Source of the DNA: Trichococcus shcherbakoviae
GTDB lineage: Bacteria > Bacillota > Bacilli > Lactobacillales > Aerococcaceae
Reading direction: 5' to 3'
Assembly (NCBI RefSeq): GCF_963666195.1
Contig: NZ_OY762653.1
Coordinates: 1,612,001 to 1,676,000 of the forward strand
Length of the DNA stretch: 64,000 bases
Each line of letters starts with the position of its first letter. The stretch's first letter is position 1. The position numbers and the translations under genes are program-made. Shown here one piece after another: positions 9,021-19,048 of this stretch. Below the pieces are notes generated by a model that ran no database searches, was not told the origin of the DNA, and worked only from the letters and a program-made list of their open reading frames with translations.

Positions 9021-9698
9021 TCACCGGAAATTCCGATTCAACCGGTCCAACAACCGATAAAGCAGCTCCCGGTTGCTCGCTGGAATCGGATAATTCCGGA
9101 TTTCTACTGCCGTCTGCGTATAGGCGGTGCCATCCAAGAAGGCCACATCGTTCTGGAGAATGCTCTCGATGCTCTCCTTTGTGGACTCGAAATGGAATTG
9201 CAGGCCGATCACGTTACTTTTATAGACAAAGCCCTGGTTCGGACAGACATCGCTTGCGAACAGGCGCTCCGCTCCTTCCGGCAAGCCGAATTGTTCCCCG
9301 TGCCAATGGAACACGACCATTTCCTCAGGCAAATCGCCGATAGTTGTCGAGCTTATCGTTCGGATCGGCAGCCAGCCTGCTTCCCGGTAGGCCCCCTGAA
9401 AAATGTCAGCCCCCAAAGCTTTGGCGATCTGCTGTCCGCCGAGACAAACGCCAAACACTGGCTTGCCCTGGCTGATGAGTGCGCGGATAAGCTGGCGCTC
9501 CTCCTCCAGCCAAGGCAGTTCATCCAGGACGCTCATGGGACCGCCCAATATCACCAGGAAATCCGTTTCCTCCGATTTCGGCAAAGCTTCACCCAGAAAT
9601 AGGCGGTATACCTTATATTCATTTCCGGTCTGTCGGCACCAATTCTCGATTTCACCTGGCCCTTCAAAATCCACGTGCTGCAAAATTGCGATACCCAT
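9021..9698 (-). CDS. Class I glutamine amidotransferase-like protein
   Basis: Single-domain relative of the GMP-synthase glutaminase fold, 225 residues. The nucleophile elbow GVCLGGQQIA carries the cysteine, and the acid/base pair lies in LQFHFEST (His, Glu). ILGGPMSVLDELPWLEEE is typical of the YfeJ/GuaA-like subgroup. There is no synthetase domain, so the ammonia or hydrolysis substrate is unknown. A GGAGGGATCAGC ribosome site precedes the start. Convergent with the rib operon; stands alone. Confidence 0.85.
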   Translation of the reverse strand: MGIAILQHVDFEGPGEIENWCRQTGNEYKVYRLFLGEALPKSEETDFLVILGGPMSVLDELPWLEEERQLIRALISQGKPVFGVCLGGQQIAKALGADIFQGAYREAGWLPIRTISSTTIGDLPEEMVVFHWHGEQFGLPEGAERLFASDVCPNQGFVYKSNVIGLQFHFESTKESIESILQNDVAFLDGTAYTQTAVEIRNYPIPASNRELLYRLLDRLNRNFR

Positions 9699-9856
9699 GC
9701 TGATCCCTCCTTAAAATTGTTTATTTCCATCATAATCCATCATCCCGCAACCGTCACCCAACTCTGCGTTATTGAGTGCAGATGCAGGTCGAGAATGTTA
9801 TGATAGACCTATAGAAAACACTTGATCCAAAGCCATTTCCGAAGGGAGCAAGCACC

Positions 9857-10165
9857 ATGAGAAACCTGGACAAAGAAATTGCGATCATCCAAAAATTCAA
9901 AGCCGAGCACCCGAACAAAGCCTACAAACTCTACATCGAGACAAGCGACGACTTCGACTTCCATGACGAAACCGAAAGCGAAGACTACATCGCCGTCCTC
10001 ATCGCCGAATTGGAGACCGAAACGCCCGTAGAAAATCCGTTTTTGGAAGGCACATCCGCCTATACCTGGGATGCCGAATACGTCATCTACATCGACAAAC
10101 CAACTACGGCCGACCGGGAATTGATCACAAAACTTTATTACGACGAACTGCTCCAATATGTCTGA
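9857..10165 (+). CDS. Small acidic protein of unknown function
   Basis: 102 residues, not recognised. Strongly acidic centre (ETSDDFDFHDETESEDY), no membrane segment, no cysteine; predicted cytoplasmic. The ribosome site GAAGGGAGCAAGCACC precedes the ATG and a clear terminator follows at 10162, so it looks like a real monocistronic gene. Confidence 0.75.
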   Translation: MRNLDKEIAIIQKFKAEHPNKAYKLYIETSDDFDFHDETESEDYIAVLIAELETETPVENPFLEGTSAYTWDAEYVIYIDKPTTADRELITKLYYDELLQYV

Positions 10166-10192
10166 AGGGAATCACCCTTCAGGCATTTTTTT
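10162..10192 (+). terminator. Terminator after the acidic small protein
   Basis: CTGAAGGG / CCCTTCAG stem (10162-10182) followed by seven T residues. It overlaps the last codons of the preceding gene and the end of the small opposite-strand gene. Confidence 0.85.
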
Positions 10193-10351
10193 GTCCGTTG
10201 CGTCTTTGGTTGGCTCCTCCAAGATGCTCTCTGGGGGTTTATGCCCGGCCGCTTTCTCCTCATCGGTCCCACTCCCGCTTGGCTCCGGTTCTTTGGACGA
10301 CCGCAGCATCTTCTCCACGAGCAATTTGACCACCCGATCCAGTTCAACCAT
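10172..10351 (-). CDS. Short hypothetical protein
   Basis: About 59 residues: an amphipathic start (MVELDRVVKLLVEKML) then a low-complexity Pro/Glu/Lys/Ser tail. The ATG at 10351 has GGGGAGG seven bases upstream, and a TATGAT -10-like box lies about 30 bases before it, which supports expression. No family recognised. Convergent with the acidic protein, sharing its terminator hairpin. Confidence 0.5.
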   Translation of the reverse strand: MVELDRVVKLLVEKMLRSSKEPEPSGSGTDEEKAAGHKPPESILEEPTKDATDKKMPEG

Positions 10352-10572
10352 CACGATTCCTCCCCTGCTTTTTTACCATCATAGCACAAAGATTGCGGGA
10401 GCTCACCGGGAATTCGGCTAACGGAAATGGGTCGGGTTCCCGGTGTGAAGCCGTTCGCCGGGAATTCGGCTGCCCGAATGATAGGAGCACGCGTCGTAGA
10501 AAGCTGGTCATTGTCCGACAAACCGCTGTCCGCCCACTGATACCCACTCTCTTAAAGCGTCAAAACGACATA

Positions 10573-10619
10573 AAACAGCCTCCAGAAATCCGTATGTTAC
10601 GGACTTCCGGAGGCTGTTT
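10573..10619 (-). terminator. Terminator of the secreted hydrolase gene
   Basis: AAACAGCCTCC / GGAGGCTGTTT outer stem (10573-10583 and 10609-10619) with an inner CCGTA / TACGG stem. Located 27 bases after the hydrolase stop. Symmetric, so possibly bidirectional. Confidence 0.85.
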
Positions 10620-10645
10620 GTTTTATAAAAGGTGCATCAAATAGA

Positions 10646-11971
10646 TCAGTCGTTCAAGGACTGTTCGGCCAGCCATTGCATCAATGTGATCTCTGTTCCG
10701 TCGATCACTGTCGACACTTCATTGTTGTGGACATACACCCAAGAGAAGTGGCCATTGTATTGATAAGGCGTGCCGTCCGCATTTGTATACAGACCGGAAG
10801 TGTCCTCGACATTATCAAACAAGGTCATGTACACATCCGCACCGGCAGCCAACAAGCGGTTGTAGGTAGGAATCGTATTGATTGCTGGAGGCAGCACCAT
10901 GTCGTTTGCGGCGGCAGTGAACCAGATAGGCGTCTGCGCCAGATTCTGGATGTCCGCATCCGAGATCAAAACATCATTCAAACCTTCGCAGACAGGGAAA
11001 GCGGCAGCGAAGTAGCCAGGGTAATCCCGCACCATCAGCATCGTCATGTAGCCGCCGTTGGAAGGTCCGCCGATATAGATTCGGTCGGTGTCGACATCCG
11101 GATTGTTGGCGACGTACTCTTCAATCAGCGCCATCAAAGCATCTTCGTATTTGGAAGAACCATCCGCTCTTCCGCCGATGCCGTCCATCCAATAGGTCGG
11201 TGTCTGCGGAGCCAAGACATAGGCTCCATCGAAGTAGGACTGGATCTCATCCGTAGCCAAAGCAGTCGCTTTGTTTGCAGCCAACGGGATTGTCGCATCC
11301 GTTCCGCCTTCCCCGCCTCCGTGCAGCCAGATGATCAATGGATTTTCTTGGTTGTCCTGCGCCGGGCTGTAGTCAGCATAAGTCAATGTGACGTCTTCGA
11401 AGGTCGATGCGCCGGTTTCGAAATCTTCGATGATTTCCTTGGTTGTTCCGGCAAATTCCGTGACGACCAGACCGGATACGGAGCCCGCCGGCGTTTCGAT
11501 AGCCGTCTGTTGCGTGATGGTGTAGGCGTTCGTCGTCCAATCATTGCGACCGGTAGCGACCTGATAGTTCAAAGCAGAGCTCAAGGCCAAAGTCGGACCG
11601 TATTCCATTTCCAGCACCACATACTGGCCAGTCTGAACGGCCGGATTGCCGTCTTTGTCGGCCATATAGGCATTGGTGACATTCACGATGCCCGCACCCA
11701 GCAAGGAAGGTTCTAAGCGGCTGTCGCTTCTTGAGACATTGACGCTGAATGTATCAGTCGTCACGGAGCCTTGCGGAACCGGCCTGCCCAAGTCCACGAT
11801 GATCTTCGTCACCGTTGCGCCCCAATCCTTCACTTCGATGACCGTTTCATAGGATGATGGCTGCGTCTTCAATTCTTTTGCCGAAACCTGATCCGCCGTT
11901 GCGAACAACCCTCCTAAAACCACCGCGCTCAATGCCGTTACTTTAGCCATTTTTTTCACTCTACCCATCAT
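10646..11971 (-). CDS. Secreted two-domain serine hydrolase (esterase/peptidase-like)
   Basis: 441 residues from the ATG at 11971, which has GGGAGG eight bases upstream; a longer frame to 12043 lacks a ribosome site. Residues 1-31 are a Sec signal peptide (basic MMGRVKKMAK, hydrophobic core, cleavage near VSA). Residues 40-170 look like a beta-rich N-terminal domain. From about 200 an alpha/beta hydrolase: oxyanion loop HGGG 217-220, nucleophile Ser304 in GGPSNGG, Asp357 in AANDMV, His408 in YNGHFSW. It resembles the prolyl-oligopeptidase-like esterases often found with glycoside hydrolases. No cell-wall anchor, so probably released. Substrate unknown. Confidence 0.85.
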   Translation of the reverse strand: MMGRVKKMAKVTALSAVVLGGLFATADQVSAKELKTQPSSYETVIEVKDWGATVTKIIVDLGRPVPQGSVTTDTFSVNVSRSDSRLEPSLLGAGIVNVTNAYMADKDGNPAVQTGQYVVLEMEYGPTLALSSALNYQVATGRNDWTTNAYTITQQTAIETPAGSVSGLVVTEFAGTTKEIIEDFETGASTFEDVTLTYADYSPAQDNQENPLIIWLHGGGEGGTDATIPLAANKATALATDEIQSYFDGAYVLAPQTPTYWMDGIGGRADGSSKYEDALMALIEEYVANNPDVDTDRIYIGGPSNGGYMTMLMVRDYPGYFAAAFPVCEGLNDVLISDADIQNLAQTPIWFTAAANDMVLPPAINTIPTYNRLLAAGADVYMTLFDNVEDTSGLYTNADGTPYQYNGHFSWVYVHNNEVSTVIDGTEITLMQWLAEQSLND

Positions 11972-12043
11972 ATTTTTTCCTCCCGATCTATCTGTGTTTT
12001 TGTGTTGGATCCTTACAGAAAATGTTGCGTCCGCTCCGGACAT

Positions 12044-12184
12044 TCAGTCCAGATCGGCCTCGTTTGAAGCGATGAACTTCTTGTACCAGTGGAACGACTC
12101 TTTTTTGCTGCGTTTCAAGTTGCCTTTTCCTTCATCATGATCGACATAGATGAAGCCGTAGCGTTTGGACATTTTGCCATACAT
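12044..12184 (-). pseudogene. C-terminal remnant of a GH1 6-phospho-beta-glucosidase
   Basis: A 46-residue frame ([19 protein letters not shown] ... [16 protein letters not shown]) matches the extreme C-terminus of family 1 6-phospho-beta-glucosidases; [11 protein letters not shown] and SFxWYKxVI are hallmarks. The rest of an approximately 480-residue enzyme is missing. Its ATG overlaps the celB stop (TAATG), so this is what is left after an internal deletion of a gene that followed the PTS permease. No GH1 catalytic residue remains. Confidence 0.85.
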
Positions 12185-13488
12185 TAAACTAATGCGCTGT
12201 CCAATTCTGATGCTTCCGCTTGCTGCTGCGCTTCCACCTCTTGTTTATAAGCAGCTTTGTCCATAACTTTGAAGAACGGCAGATAGACGAAATAGCTCAC
12301 GCCGATCATAAGTGCTTGATAGACAGCCCATCTCCAGCCGCCCGCCATCAATCCGTTGATGATGACCGGAACACCCAACGGTACCGCGATACCCGGCAGG
12401 TAAGGCAGGATGCCTGTCAGCATGCCAAGATAGGAAGTAACTGCGATGATCAAAGGCACCAGGATGAATGGGATAGCCAAAGTGAAGTTCATGATGATCG
12501 GCATCCCGAAGATGATCGGTTCGTTGATGCCGCAGATGTTCGGTATCAAGCTCAATTTGCCAAGCACACGGTATTGCTCCGATTTTGCCCGCAGCATCGC
12601 CATAGCCAAGCCTAAGGTAGCGCCTGAACCCATGAACACAACCATCCCGAACATGCTTCCGGAAACGATGTTCGGGATTTCCAGACCGGCGTTATAGGCT
12701 GCCAAGTTTTCAGTCCCCAGCGGTGTCCAGATCGGCATGAATACACTGTAGACGACCATTGCGCCGTGTACACCGACCAACCACAAAATCTGTGCCGCAA
12801 ACATCGCAACCAACAGAGCCGTAAAGCTTCCGCCCAGTTTGGTCAACGGTGCAGCCACTACTGAAAAGATGAACGAGTGGATATCACCAAAAGCAGTCAA
12901 CGTCATCACGTAGCGGATGACCATTGCAAGGACAGCCAACACCAAGCCCGGCACCAGACCGGAGAATGATTTGGAAACAGTAGGCGGTACGCCGTCAGGC
13001 ATCTTGATGACCCAACCTTTAATTTTAAAAATGGTATAAACTTTCGCGGACAATAACGCGACAAGAAATGCAGTAAACAGTCCCGGTGCGCCCATCCAGG
13101 TAGCGGGCAGCGAGGCCAATGTGTTCGCTTCGGAATAATTGAAAGGTGTCACAATCAAAAAGCTCATCAAGGCAAGAATCCCTGCCGGCGTCGCGTCGAT
13201 GTCATAGGACTCGGCAAACTTCGCAGCGATCAAATAAACAACATAGATGGCCAAAAGGTTGGTCGTGATTTCAGAAGGAATAACCGTAATCGCTTTCAAT
13301 CCAGCGTTGACCAAAAAATCCTGATACCCTTGAACCGGGAAACTGTTCACGAGACTCCCCAAGGCACCCACGATCGTGATCGGCATCGCTGACATCAGAC
13401 CATTCGTGATGGCACTGATATATTTGTTATTTTGGATCGCACCCGCACCACGTTGTAAACTCATTTGCACATTCGAAAAATCAGCCAT
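12184..13488 (-). CDS. celB: PTS cellobiose/beta-glucoside-type permease, IIC component
   Basis: 434-residue membrane permease of the lactose/cellobiose PTS family, moving a beta-glucoside across the membrane while phosphorylating it with the neighbouring IIA and IIB proteins. About ten hydrophobic segments are visible (for example [30 protein letters not shown]). The family motif [18 protein letters not shown] is intact. GGGGG lies about 8 bases upstream. It ends in a short charged tail. The downstream hydrolase gene is reduced to a remnant, so the imported sugar phosphate must be split by an enzyme elsewhere. Confidence 0.93.
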   Translation of the reverse strand: MADFSNVQMSLQRGAGAIQNNKYISAITNGLMSAMPITIVGALGSLVNSFPVQGYQDFLVNAGLKAITVIPSEITTNLLAIYVVYLIAAKFAESYDIDATPAGILALMSFLIVTPFNYSEANTLASLPATWMGAPGLFTAFLVALLSAKVYTIFKIKGWVIKMPDGVPPTVSKSFSGLVPGLVLAVLAMVIRYVMTLTAFGDIHSFIFSVVAAPLTKLGGSFTALLVAMFAAQILWLVGVHGAMVVYSVFMPIWTPLGTENLAAYNAGLEIPNIVSGSMFGMVVFMGSGATLGLAMAMLRAKSEQYRVLGKLSLIPNICGINEPIIFGMPIIMNFTLAIPFILVPLIIAVTSYLGMLTGILPYLPGIAVPLGVPVIINGLMAGGWRWAVYQALMIGVSYFVYLPFFKVMDKAAYKQEVEAQQQAEASELDSALV

Positions 13489-13501
13489 TCTTTTCAGCCC
13501 C

Positions 13502-13813
13502 CTATTTGTTTAATAAATTTAAAGCCTCCGCCAATACTTTTTTGCCGTTCATCATGCCGTAATCCATCGAAGGAATCGTTGCGATCGCGACCGGATGGCC
13601 ACTGTACTTCTTTTTAAAGCTCTCCTCCATGTAACCGACTTGCGGACCCAGCAGGAGGATGTCGATATTCTGGATCAGCTTATCCACTTTCCCTTCCGCC
13701 GTGGCATCGATATTGACCTCCATCCCTCTCTCTTTTGCTGCGTCCTTCATCCGTTCGACCAGCATACTGGTCGAGAAACCTCCCGCACAGGCCAACATAA
13801 TCGATAGTGTCAT
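13502..13813 (-). CDS. celA: PTS cellobiose-type IIB component
   Basis: 103 residues. Phosphocysteine Cys9 in MLACAGGFSTSML, the signature of lactose/cellobiose-family IIB. Accepts phosphate from the IIA protein and passes it to the sugar bound in IIC. Overlaps the end of the IIA gene by 4 bases (ATGA coupling), and celB follows 13 bases after its stop. Confidence 0.94.
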   Translation of the reverse strand: MTLSIMLACAGGFSTSMLVERMKDAAKERGMEVNIDATAEGKVDKLIQNIDILLLGPQVGYMEESFKKKYSGHPVAIATIPSMDYGMMNGKKVLAEALNLLNK

Positions 13814-14157
13814 GCAATCCCCTCCTGATTCACTTTTTGTGTATGGAACAAATGGACTTCTTCCCTCAGTTGGATCAGGTGCTGCGCCAGATCCCTCACG
13901 GTCATGGCATTCATCACATGATCCTGTGCATGGACCATCAGCAGCGTAGTGTTGGTCGGTTTTCCTCTGATTTCTTCTTGGATGATCGTAGTTTGCAGAT
14001 CATGCGCCTTGTTCAAGGAAGTCCTTGCCTCCCCCATCAGTTTGTCGGCTTCCATAAACTCGCCCTTTTCGGCAGCTTGGATGGCTTTCATGCTGTACGC
14101 GCGGGCATCTCCCCCATGGATGATCAGTTGCATGATGATGTTCTCCTCGTCTTCCAA
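13810..14157 (-). CDS. PTS lactose/cellobiose-type IIA component
   Basis: 115-residue helical protein. The phosphorylated histidine is His76 in LLMVHAQDHVM. First gene of the IIA-IIB-IIC operon behind the sigma-54 promoter; GGAGGGATTCATTTG lies just upstream. Members of this family form trimers and also phosphorylate PRD regulators, so it probably signals to the adjacent LevR-type activator (inference from the family). Confidence 0.94.
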   Translation of the reverse strand: MEDEENIIMQLIIHGGDARAYSMKAIQAAEKGEFMEADKLMGEARTSLNKAHDLQTTIIQEEIRGKPTNTTLLMVHAQDHVMNAMTVRDLAQHLIQLREEVHLFHTQKVNQEGIA

Positions 14158-14196
14158 ATGAATCCCTCCTGTCCTTTATCCTTTCATTTATCTATA

Positions 14197-14213
14197 TGCA
14201 AATAGCGTGCCAA
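14197..14213 (-). promoter_or_regulatory. Sigma-54 (-24/-12) promoter of the PTS operon
   Basis: On the minus strand TTGGCACG-CTAT-TTGCA matches the sigma-54 consensus TGGCACG-N4-TTGCW. It lies about 40 bases before the IIA start and beside a sigma-54 activator gene, so initiation should need RpoN plus that activator. Confidence 0.92.
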
Positions 14214-14242
14214 CACACATGAACCGCACCGTATCGCGCAAC

Positions 14243-14279
14243 AAAAAAATCTGTGTCGCCAAAACGACACAGATTTTTT
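14243..14279. terminator. Bidirectional terminator between the activator gene and the PTS operon
   Basis: AAAAAATCTGTGTCG / CGACACAGATTTTTT, a 15-base perfect stem with A and T runs on both sides. Stops leftward transcription of the activator gene before the sigma-54 promoter. Confidence 0.9.
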
Positions 14280-14298
14280 AAAATTATGCAATTGTGTG

Positions 14299-17064
14299 TC
14301 AGCCGTTCGCCGTGTAGGACACACTTCGGGCCAAGTAAGCATAGGCGACATGGTTCAGCATGTCCTCGTTGATCATCTCCAGATGCTCCCGGAAATAATC
14401 CAGGAAAAGATTCTTGATTTTCGGAACGATATATTTGTCCTGCGGAAAGGAAACCATGCCTTTTTCAAAATGCGGAATCTGTTCCTTGCGCTTGATTTTG
14501 CGCAGCATACCGATGATATGGAAGGAAAGGCCGATCTTATCGCTCACAAACAGGGAAGGGCTCATCATTTCGTTCACTTCATCGTTGAAGCGATAAATGC
14601 TGGACAGCAGCTCCTCTATTTCGGGCATGTCGTAATACTTCAGGATCGTTTCCTTAATCGAACGATACGTATAGATTTCATCGATGCAGTCCTGAATCCT
14701 TTGCAGTCCCGCCCGGTTCATGACCGTATACAGCTCAAAGGTCGGATACTCCGTTTTGATCGCAAAGGTGCTGATGACACAGATGATCTCGTATTCCTTC
14801 GTCAATTCCTGAAGGCGCACATAAATGCTCTCCTTGCCGACCAGGTTGATCGGTACGATCGTGATTTCCTTCTCGTCGAAGGAAATCTCCTTGCGGATGA
14901 TGTCACGGATCGTTACGGCGGTTCCCTCGCCGGTCAGGCAGATCGAAATGATCGCCAACGGTCTGAAATGGAACGAATCCGTGGCTTGCGGCCGCACTTT
15001 GGGCTTCTGCACCTGTTCCAATGCCTTCCTGTCCTGATAGATGGCCATATAGTCGTTCACCTTCAGGGTCTCGACGTAGACTTCACGCAGACTGCAACCG
15101 ATCATCGCTTTTCTGCTGGCCTCGAGGACATGCATGGTGCTCACCAATGGGATGGACTCGGCCTTCAAGGGGAACAGCTTTTCCAGTTCCCCCGCAAAAG
15201 TCGTCAGGCTGCCCATATCCACCAGCAGCAGGATATCGTCCATAATCTGATGGTTTTTGATGTAGCGGACCAGCCTTTCGAATACCTGTCGGGGCTCCTC
15301 ATCCAAGCGCGCATTGATCCCGATGGCACCCTCATGGTTCAGCAGTTGGTTCGCCGTGTCGCAAAGTGCCGACGCAATCCCTGATCCGTGCGCAATCACG
15401 ATTACCTGCACTTTCGCCAATCTTTCGATCGCATCCATCTCATCGTGCGTCAGGAACATGATGAAGTAACTCGCTTCCTCTTCCGGAATGCGCACACCCA
15501 GGTCCGCTTCCAAAATGGCCATACATTCTTTCGCGACACCATACATCTCCGGATATTTGTCGATGATCGCTTCATGCATATCGTTTTTCAGCACATGATC
15601 CTGTTGGCTTCGCTTCACAAGGTTGTAGATATGGATCGCCATCATCTGGAACACCTTATCGCTCATCACTTTGCCTGTCTTGATCGTGACATGGCGGAGG
15701 ATTTTTTCCAGTTCCTTGATGATGTTGTCAGGCACAAGCGCAATCAAATTTTCCTTGTTGCAGAAGCGTTGTTCCTTTTCTCCAGTCAACTTGAAATACG
15801 TCTTCAGATCGTGCTCCATCGCTTTTTGGATCTCATCCGCACTGATTTTTTTCTGCTCCAATTCCCTGTAGCGTGTATTCATTTCCCGATAAATGGTGCT
15901 TTCGCTCGGCGCGCTGCTGACTTCCGGAACGGTATTGTCGGAAGGAAGATATTGGATCGCCTGTCGGTTCGTCCCTTCGTATTTCGACCACATCTGACGG
16001 TGGTCCGCATTGCTGAGCAGACCCGCCCGGATGTAATCCGGCAGATCATTGCTGCTGACTTTCAGATAATTTTCTTTGACTGCCAAGAAACGGGCATAGC
16101 TTTTCGCGAAAGCGATCCGGATATCCGCTTTGAATTGCCCGATGTTCAATTCGCATTTGTAATGCAGAAAAGCTTTCAGCGCATTCTTGCTGAAATACAT
16201 CGGCACTCCCAACTGGTCGACTTCCTGCTGGACGAAGGCATCGAACAGCTGATGGCGTTCCTCGATCGACCTTTCCCTCAAACTCGGCAGATCGATGATG
16301 ATCGGCAGTCTGCGGATGAATGTTTTCAGAAGTGTGTCCTTCTTCTCCGTCGTAGCGCCGATGATCAGGACATTGGCATGGTGATCCTTTTCGGATTCGC
16401 CGAGCGGCCGGAAAACACCGCGGTCGATGTAGGTGAACAGCATCTCCTGCCCTTCGATCGGCAACCGGTGGATTTCATCCAAAAATAGGATGCCACCGTT
16501 CGCCTTCTCGAGCAGCCCTGTCTTATTTGTCTCCGCACCCGTATAAGCCCCTTTTGTATGGCCAAACAACTGGCTCATCAATAGTTGCGGATTATGGGCA
16601 TAATCGGCGCAATTGAACTGGATGAAGGGGGAAGATTCGGCCAGTTTCCCCGATTGGATACCGTATTTGTGCAGCAAATCGGCAAACAACGACTTGCCCA
16701 CCCCAGTTTCGCCCAGCAACAGCATATGCATGCCGTCCCCTGGATACAGGATGGCAGCCTTCCCTTGCTCGATCTGATGGAAAAGGCTGGGATTCTTCTT
16801 CAGGAATTTATCCATGTCCACGATTTTAGGCGTTTCCTTTGGTGCCGCAGCCTGTTGGGGCACCTTGCGTGCGCACGGGAAAAAACGTACCGGTCTGGTT
16901 TTTTCTTTGTAGCAGCGTTTTTCCTTATACAGCTGATTCAGATCACGCGAAATATTGCTTCTGTCGCTTTTCAATCTATAGGCGATTTCCTCGGCCGTTA
17001 TGCCATGCTTCTTTTCCTCGTAAAGCATGCCCAATGCCTCTAGCACTTTTTCAATCCTCTGCAA
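14299..17064 (-). CDS. LevR-family sigma-54-dependent activator with PTS regulatory domains
   Basis: 921 residues. Order: N-terminal winged helix (about 1-55, TAEEIAYRLKSDRSNISRDL); AAA+ sigma-54 domain with Walker A GETGVGKS 118-125, sigma-54 contact loop GAYTGA 172-177 and Walker B FLDE 194-197; first PRD (histidines in MAIHIYN and FLTHDEMD); a mannose-IIA-like domain (VIVIAHGSGIAS); a IIB-like stretch; a second PRD (GLSFHIIGML, MLNHVAYAYL). Starts at a TTG with AAGGGGTGA upstream. It should activate the adjacent PTS operon at the sigma-54 promoter, with phosphorylation of the PRDs reporting sugar supply. The sigma-54 gene itself is not in the window. Confidence 0.93.
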   Translation of the reverse strand: MQRIEKVLEALGMLYEEKKHGITAEEIAYRLKSDRSNISRDLNQLYKEKRCYKEKTRPVRFFPCARKVPQQAAAPKETPKIVDMDKFLKKNPSLFHQIEQGKAAILYPGDGMHMLLLGETGVGKSLFADLLHKYGIQSGKLAESSPFIQFNCADYAHNPQLLMSQLFGHTKGAYTGAETNKTGLLEKANGGILFLDEIHRLPIEGQEMLFTYIDRGVFRPLGESEKDHHANVLIIGATTEKKDTLLKTFIRRLPIIIDLPSLRERSIEERHQLFDAFVQQEVDQLGVPMYFSKNALKAFLHYKCELNIGQFKADIRIAFAKSYARFLAVKENYLKVSSNDLPDYIRAGLLSNADHRQMWSKYEGTNRQAIQYLPSDNTVPEVSSAPSESTIYREMNTRYRELEQKKISADEIQKAMEHDLKTYFKLTGEKEQRFCNKENLIALVPDNIIKELEKILRHVTIKTGKVMSDKVFQMMAIHIYNLVKRSQQDHVLKNDMHEAIIDKYPEMYGVAKECMAILEADLGVRIPEEEASYFIMFLTHDEMDAIERLAKVQVIVIAHGSGIASALCDTANQLLNHEGAIGINARLDEEPRQVFERLVRYIKNHQIMDDILLLVDMGSLTTFAGELEKLFPLKAESIPLVSTMHVLEASRKAMIGCSLREVYVETLKVNDYMAIYQDRKALEQVQKPKVRPQATDSFHFRPLAIISICLTGEGTAVTIRDIIRKEISFDEKEITIVPINLVGKESIYVRLQELTKEYEIICVISTFAIKTEYPTFELYTVMNRAGLQRIQDCIDEIYTYRSIKETILKYYDMPEIEELLSSIYRFNDEVNEMMSPSLFVSDKIGLSFHIIGMLRKIKRKEQIPHFEKGMVSFPQDKYIVPKIKNLFLDYFREHLEMINEDMLNHVAYAYLARSVSYTANG

Positions 17065-17218
17065 AAATCATCACCCCTTGGTAAGCGTTTACATTCCAAT
17101 AACAATCGTACCATATACTTTAATCATGTAAGAATATAAAAATATTAGATTGTAGTTATTATTTGCAGTGCCTGCTAAAAAATTTAAAAACAAAGAATAC
17201 GGTTATTGCTTTGCATGA

Positions 17219-17356
17219 ATTCCAAGTAAACTAGTAGGCAGCGAGAAGATGATATATAATAGGCTTTATGCTGAGTATGCTGGCGCGATCAATATCATGA
17301 CCACGCTGGTATGTATTGTAACCATGCCCATCTTTGTCATCCTGTATTATTTATAA
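17219..17356 (+). pseudogene. C-terminal remnant of a membrane transporter (AEC/auxin-efflux-like)
   Basis: An open frame without a start, bounded by stops, reads SEKMIYNRLYAEYAGAIN then a hydrophobic helix (IMTTLVCIVTMPIFVILYYL) and TAA. The pattern of a Tyr-rich cytosolic loop, Ala-rich turn and final helix with a Met-Pro kink looks like the last helix of auxin-efflux-carrier family permeases. Too short to be sure. The rest of the gene is gone. Confidence 0.45.
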
Positions 17357-17360
17357 AACA

Positions 17361-17406
17361 AAAAAATCCTGGGAAACAGTGAAGAAAATTACTTCACTGT
17401 TCCCAG
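17361..17406 (-). terminator. Terminator downstream of tRNA-Lys
   Basis: CTGGGAACAGTGAAG pairs with CTTCACTGTTTCCCAG (one bulge), followed on the minus strand by a run of T. Ends the tRNA transcript. Confidence 0.85.
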
Positions 17407-17426
17407 AATTTCTGCTTAAAGAATTA

Positions 17427-17499
<73 letters not shown>

Positions 17500-17568
17500 C
17501 TATCACGTGCTGATCACGTAACAAATGTTATTTTACTCTCTTTTCCAATAAAATGCAATAACTTCACG

Positions 17569-17619
17569 AAAAAAAGAGTCCACATCCGGATAGTATCTCC
17601 GGATGCGGACTCTTTTTTG
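17569..17619 (-). terminator. Terminator of purA
   Basis: GAGTCCGCATCCGGA / TCCGGATGTGGACTC stem with a T run on the minus strand, 15 bases after the purA stop. Confidence 0.9.
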
Positions 17620-17633
17620 TATTCATTACTGCC

Positions 17634-18932
<1,299 letters not shown>

Positions 18933-19048
18933 TTACTCCACCTCATCTTATTTATTCATAACACTATGCTAGTTTACCAATATTACCTATGTCTTTCAAT
19001 AAAGAATCAAATAAAAGCGCTCATTTCTGAACAATTTGTCCAATATCA

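Noticed and set aside
10406-10471. Direct repeat of CCGGGAATTCGGCT as a CRISPR or mobile-element trace
   Set aside because: Only two copies and no further structure; noted with the neighbouring small genes.
10393-10644. 83-codon plus-strand frame
   Set aside because: Runs through the hydrolase terminator and lacks a ribosome site.
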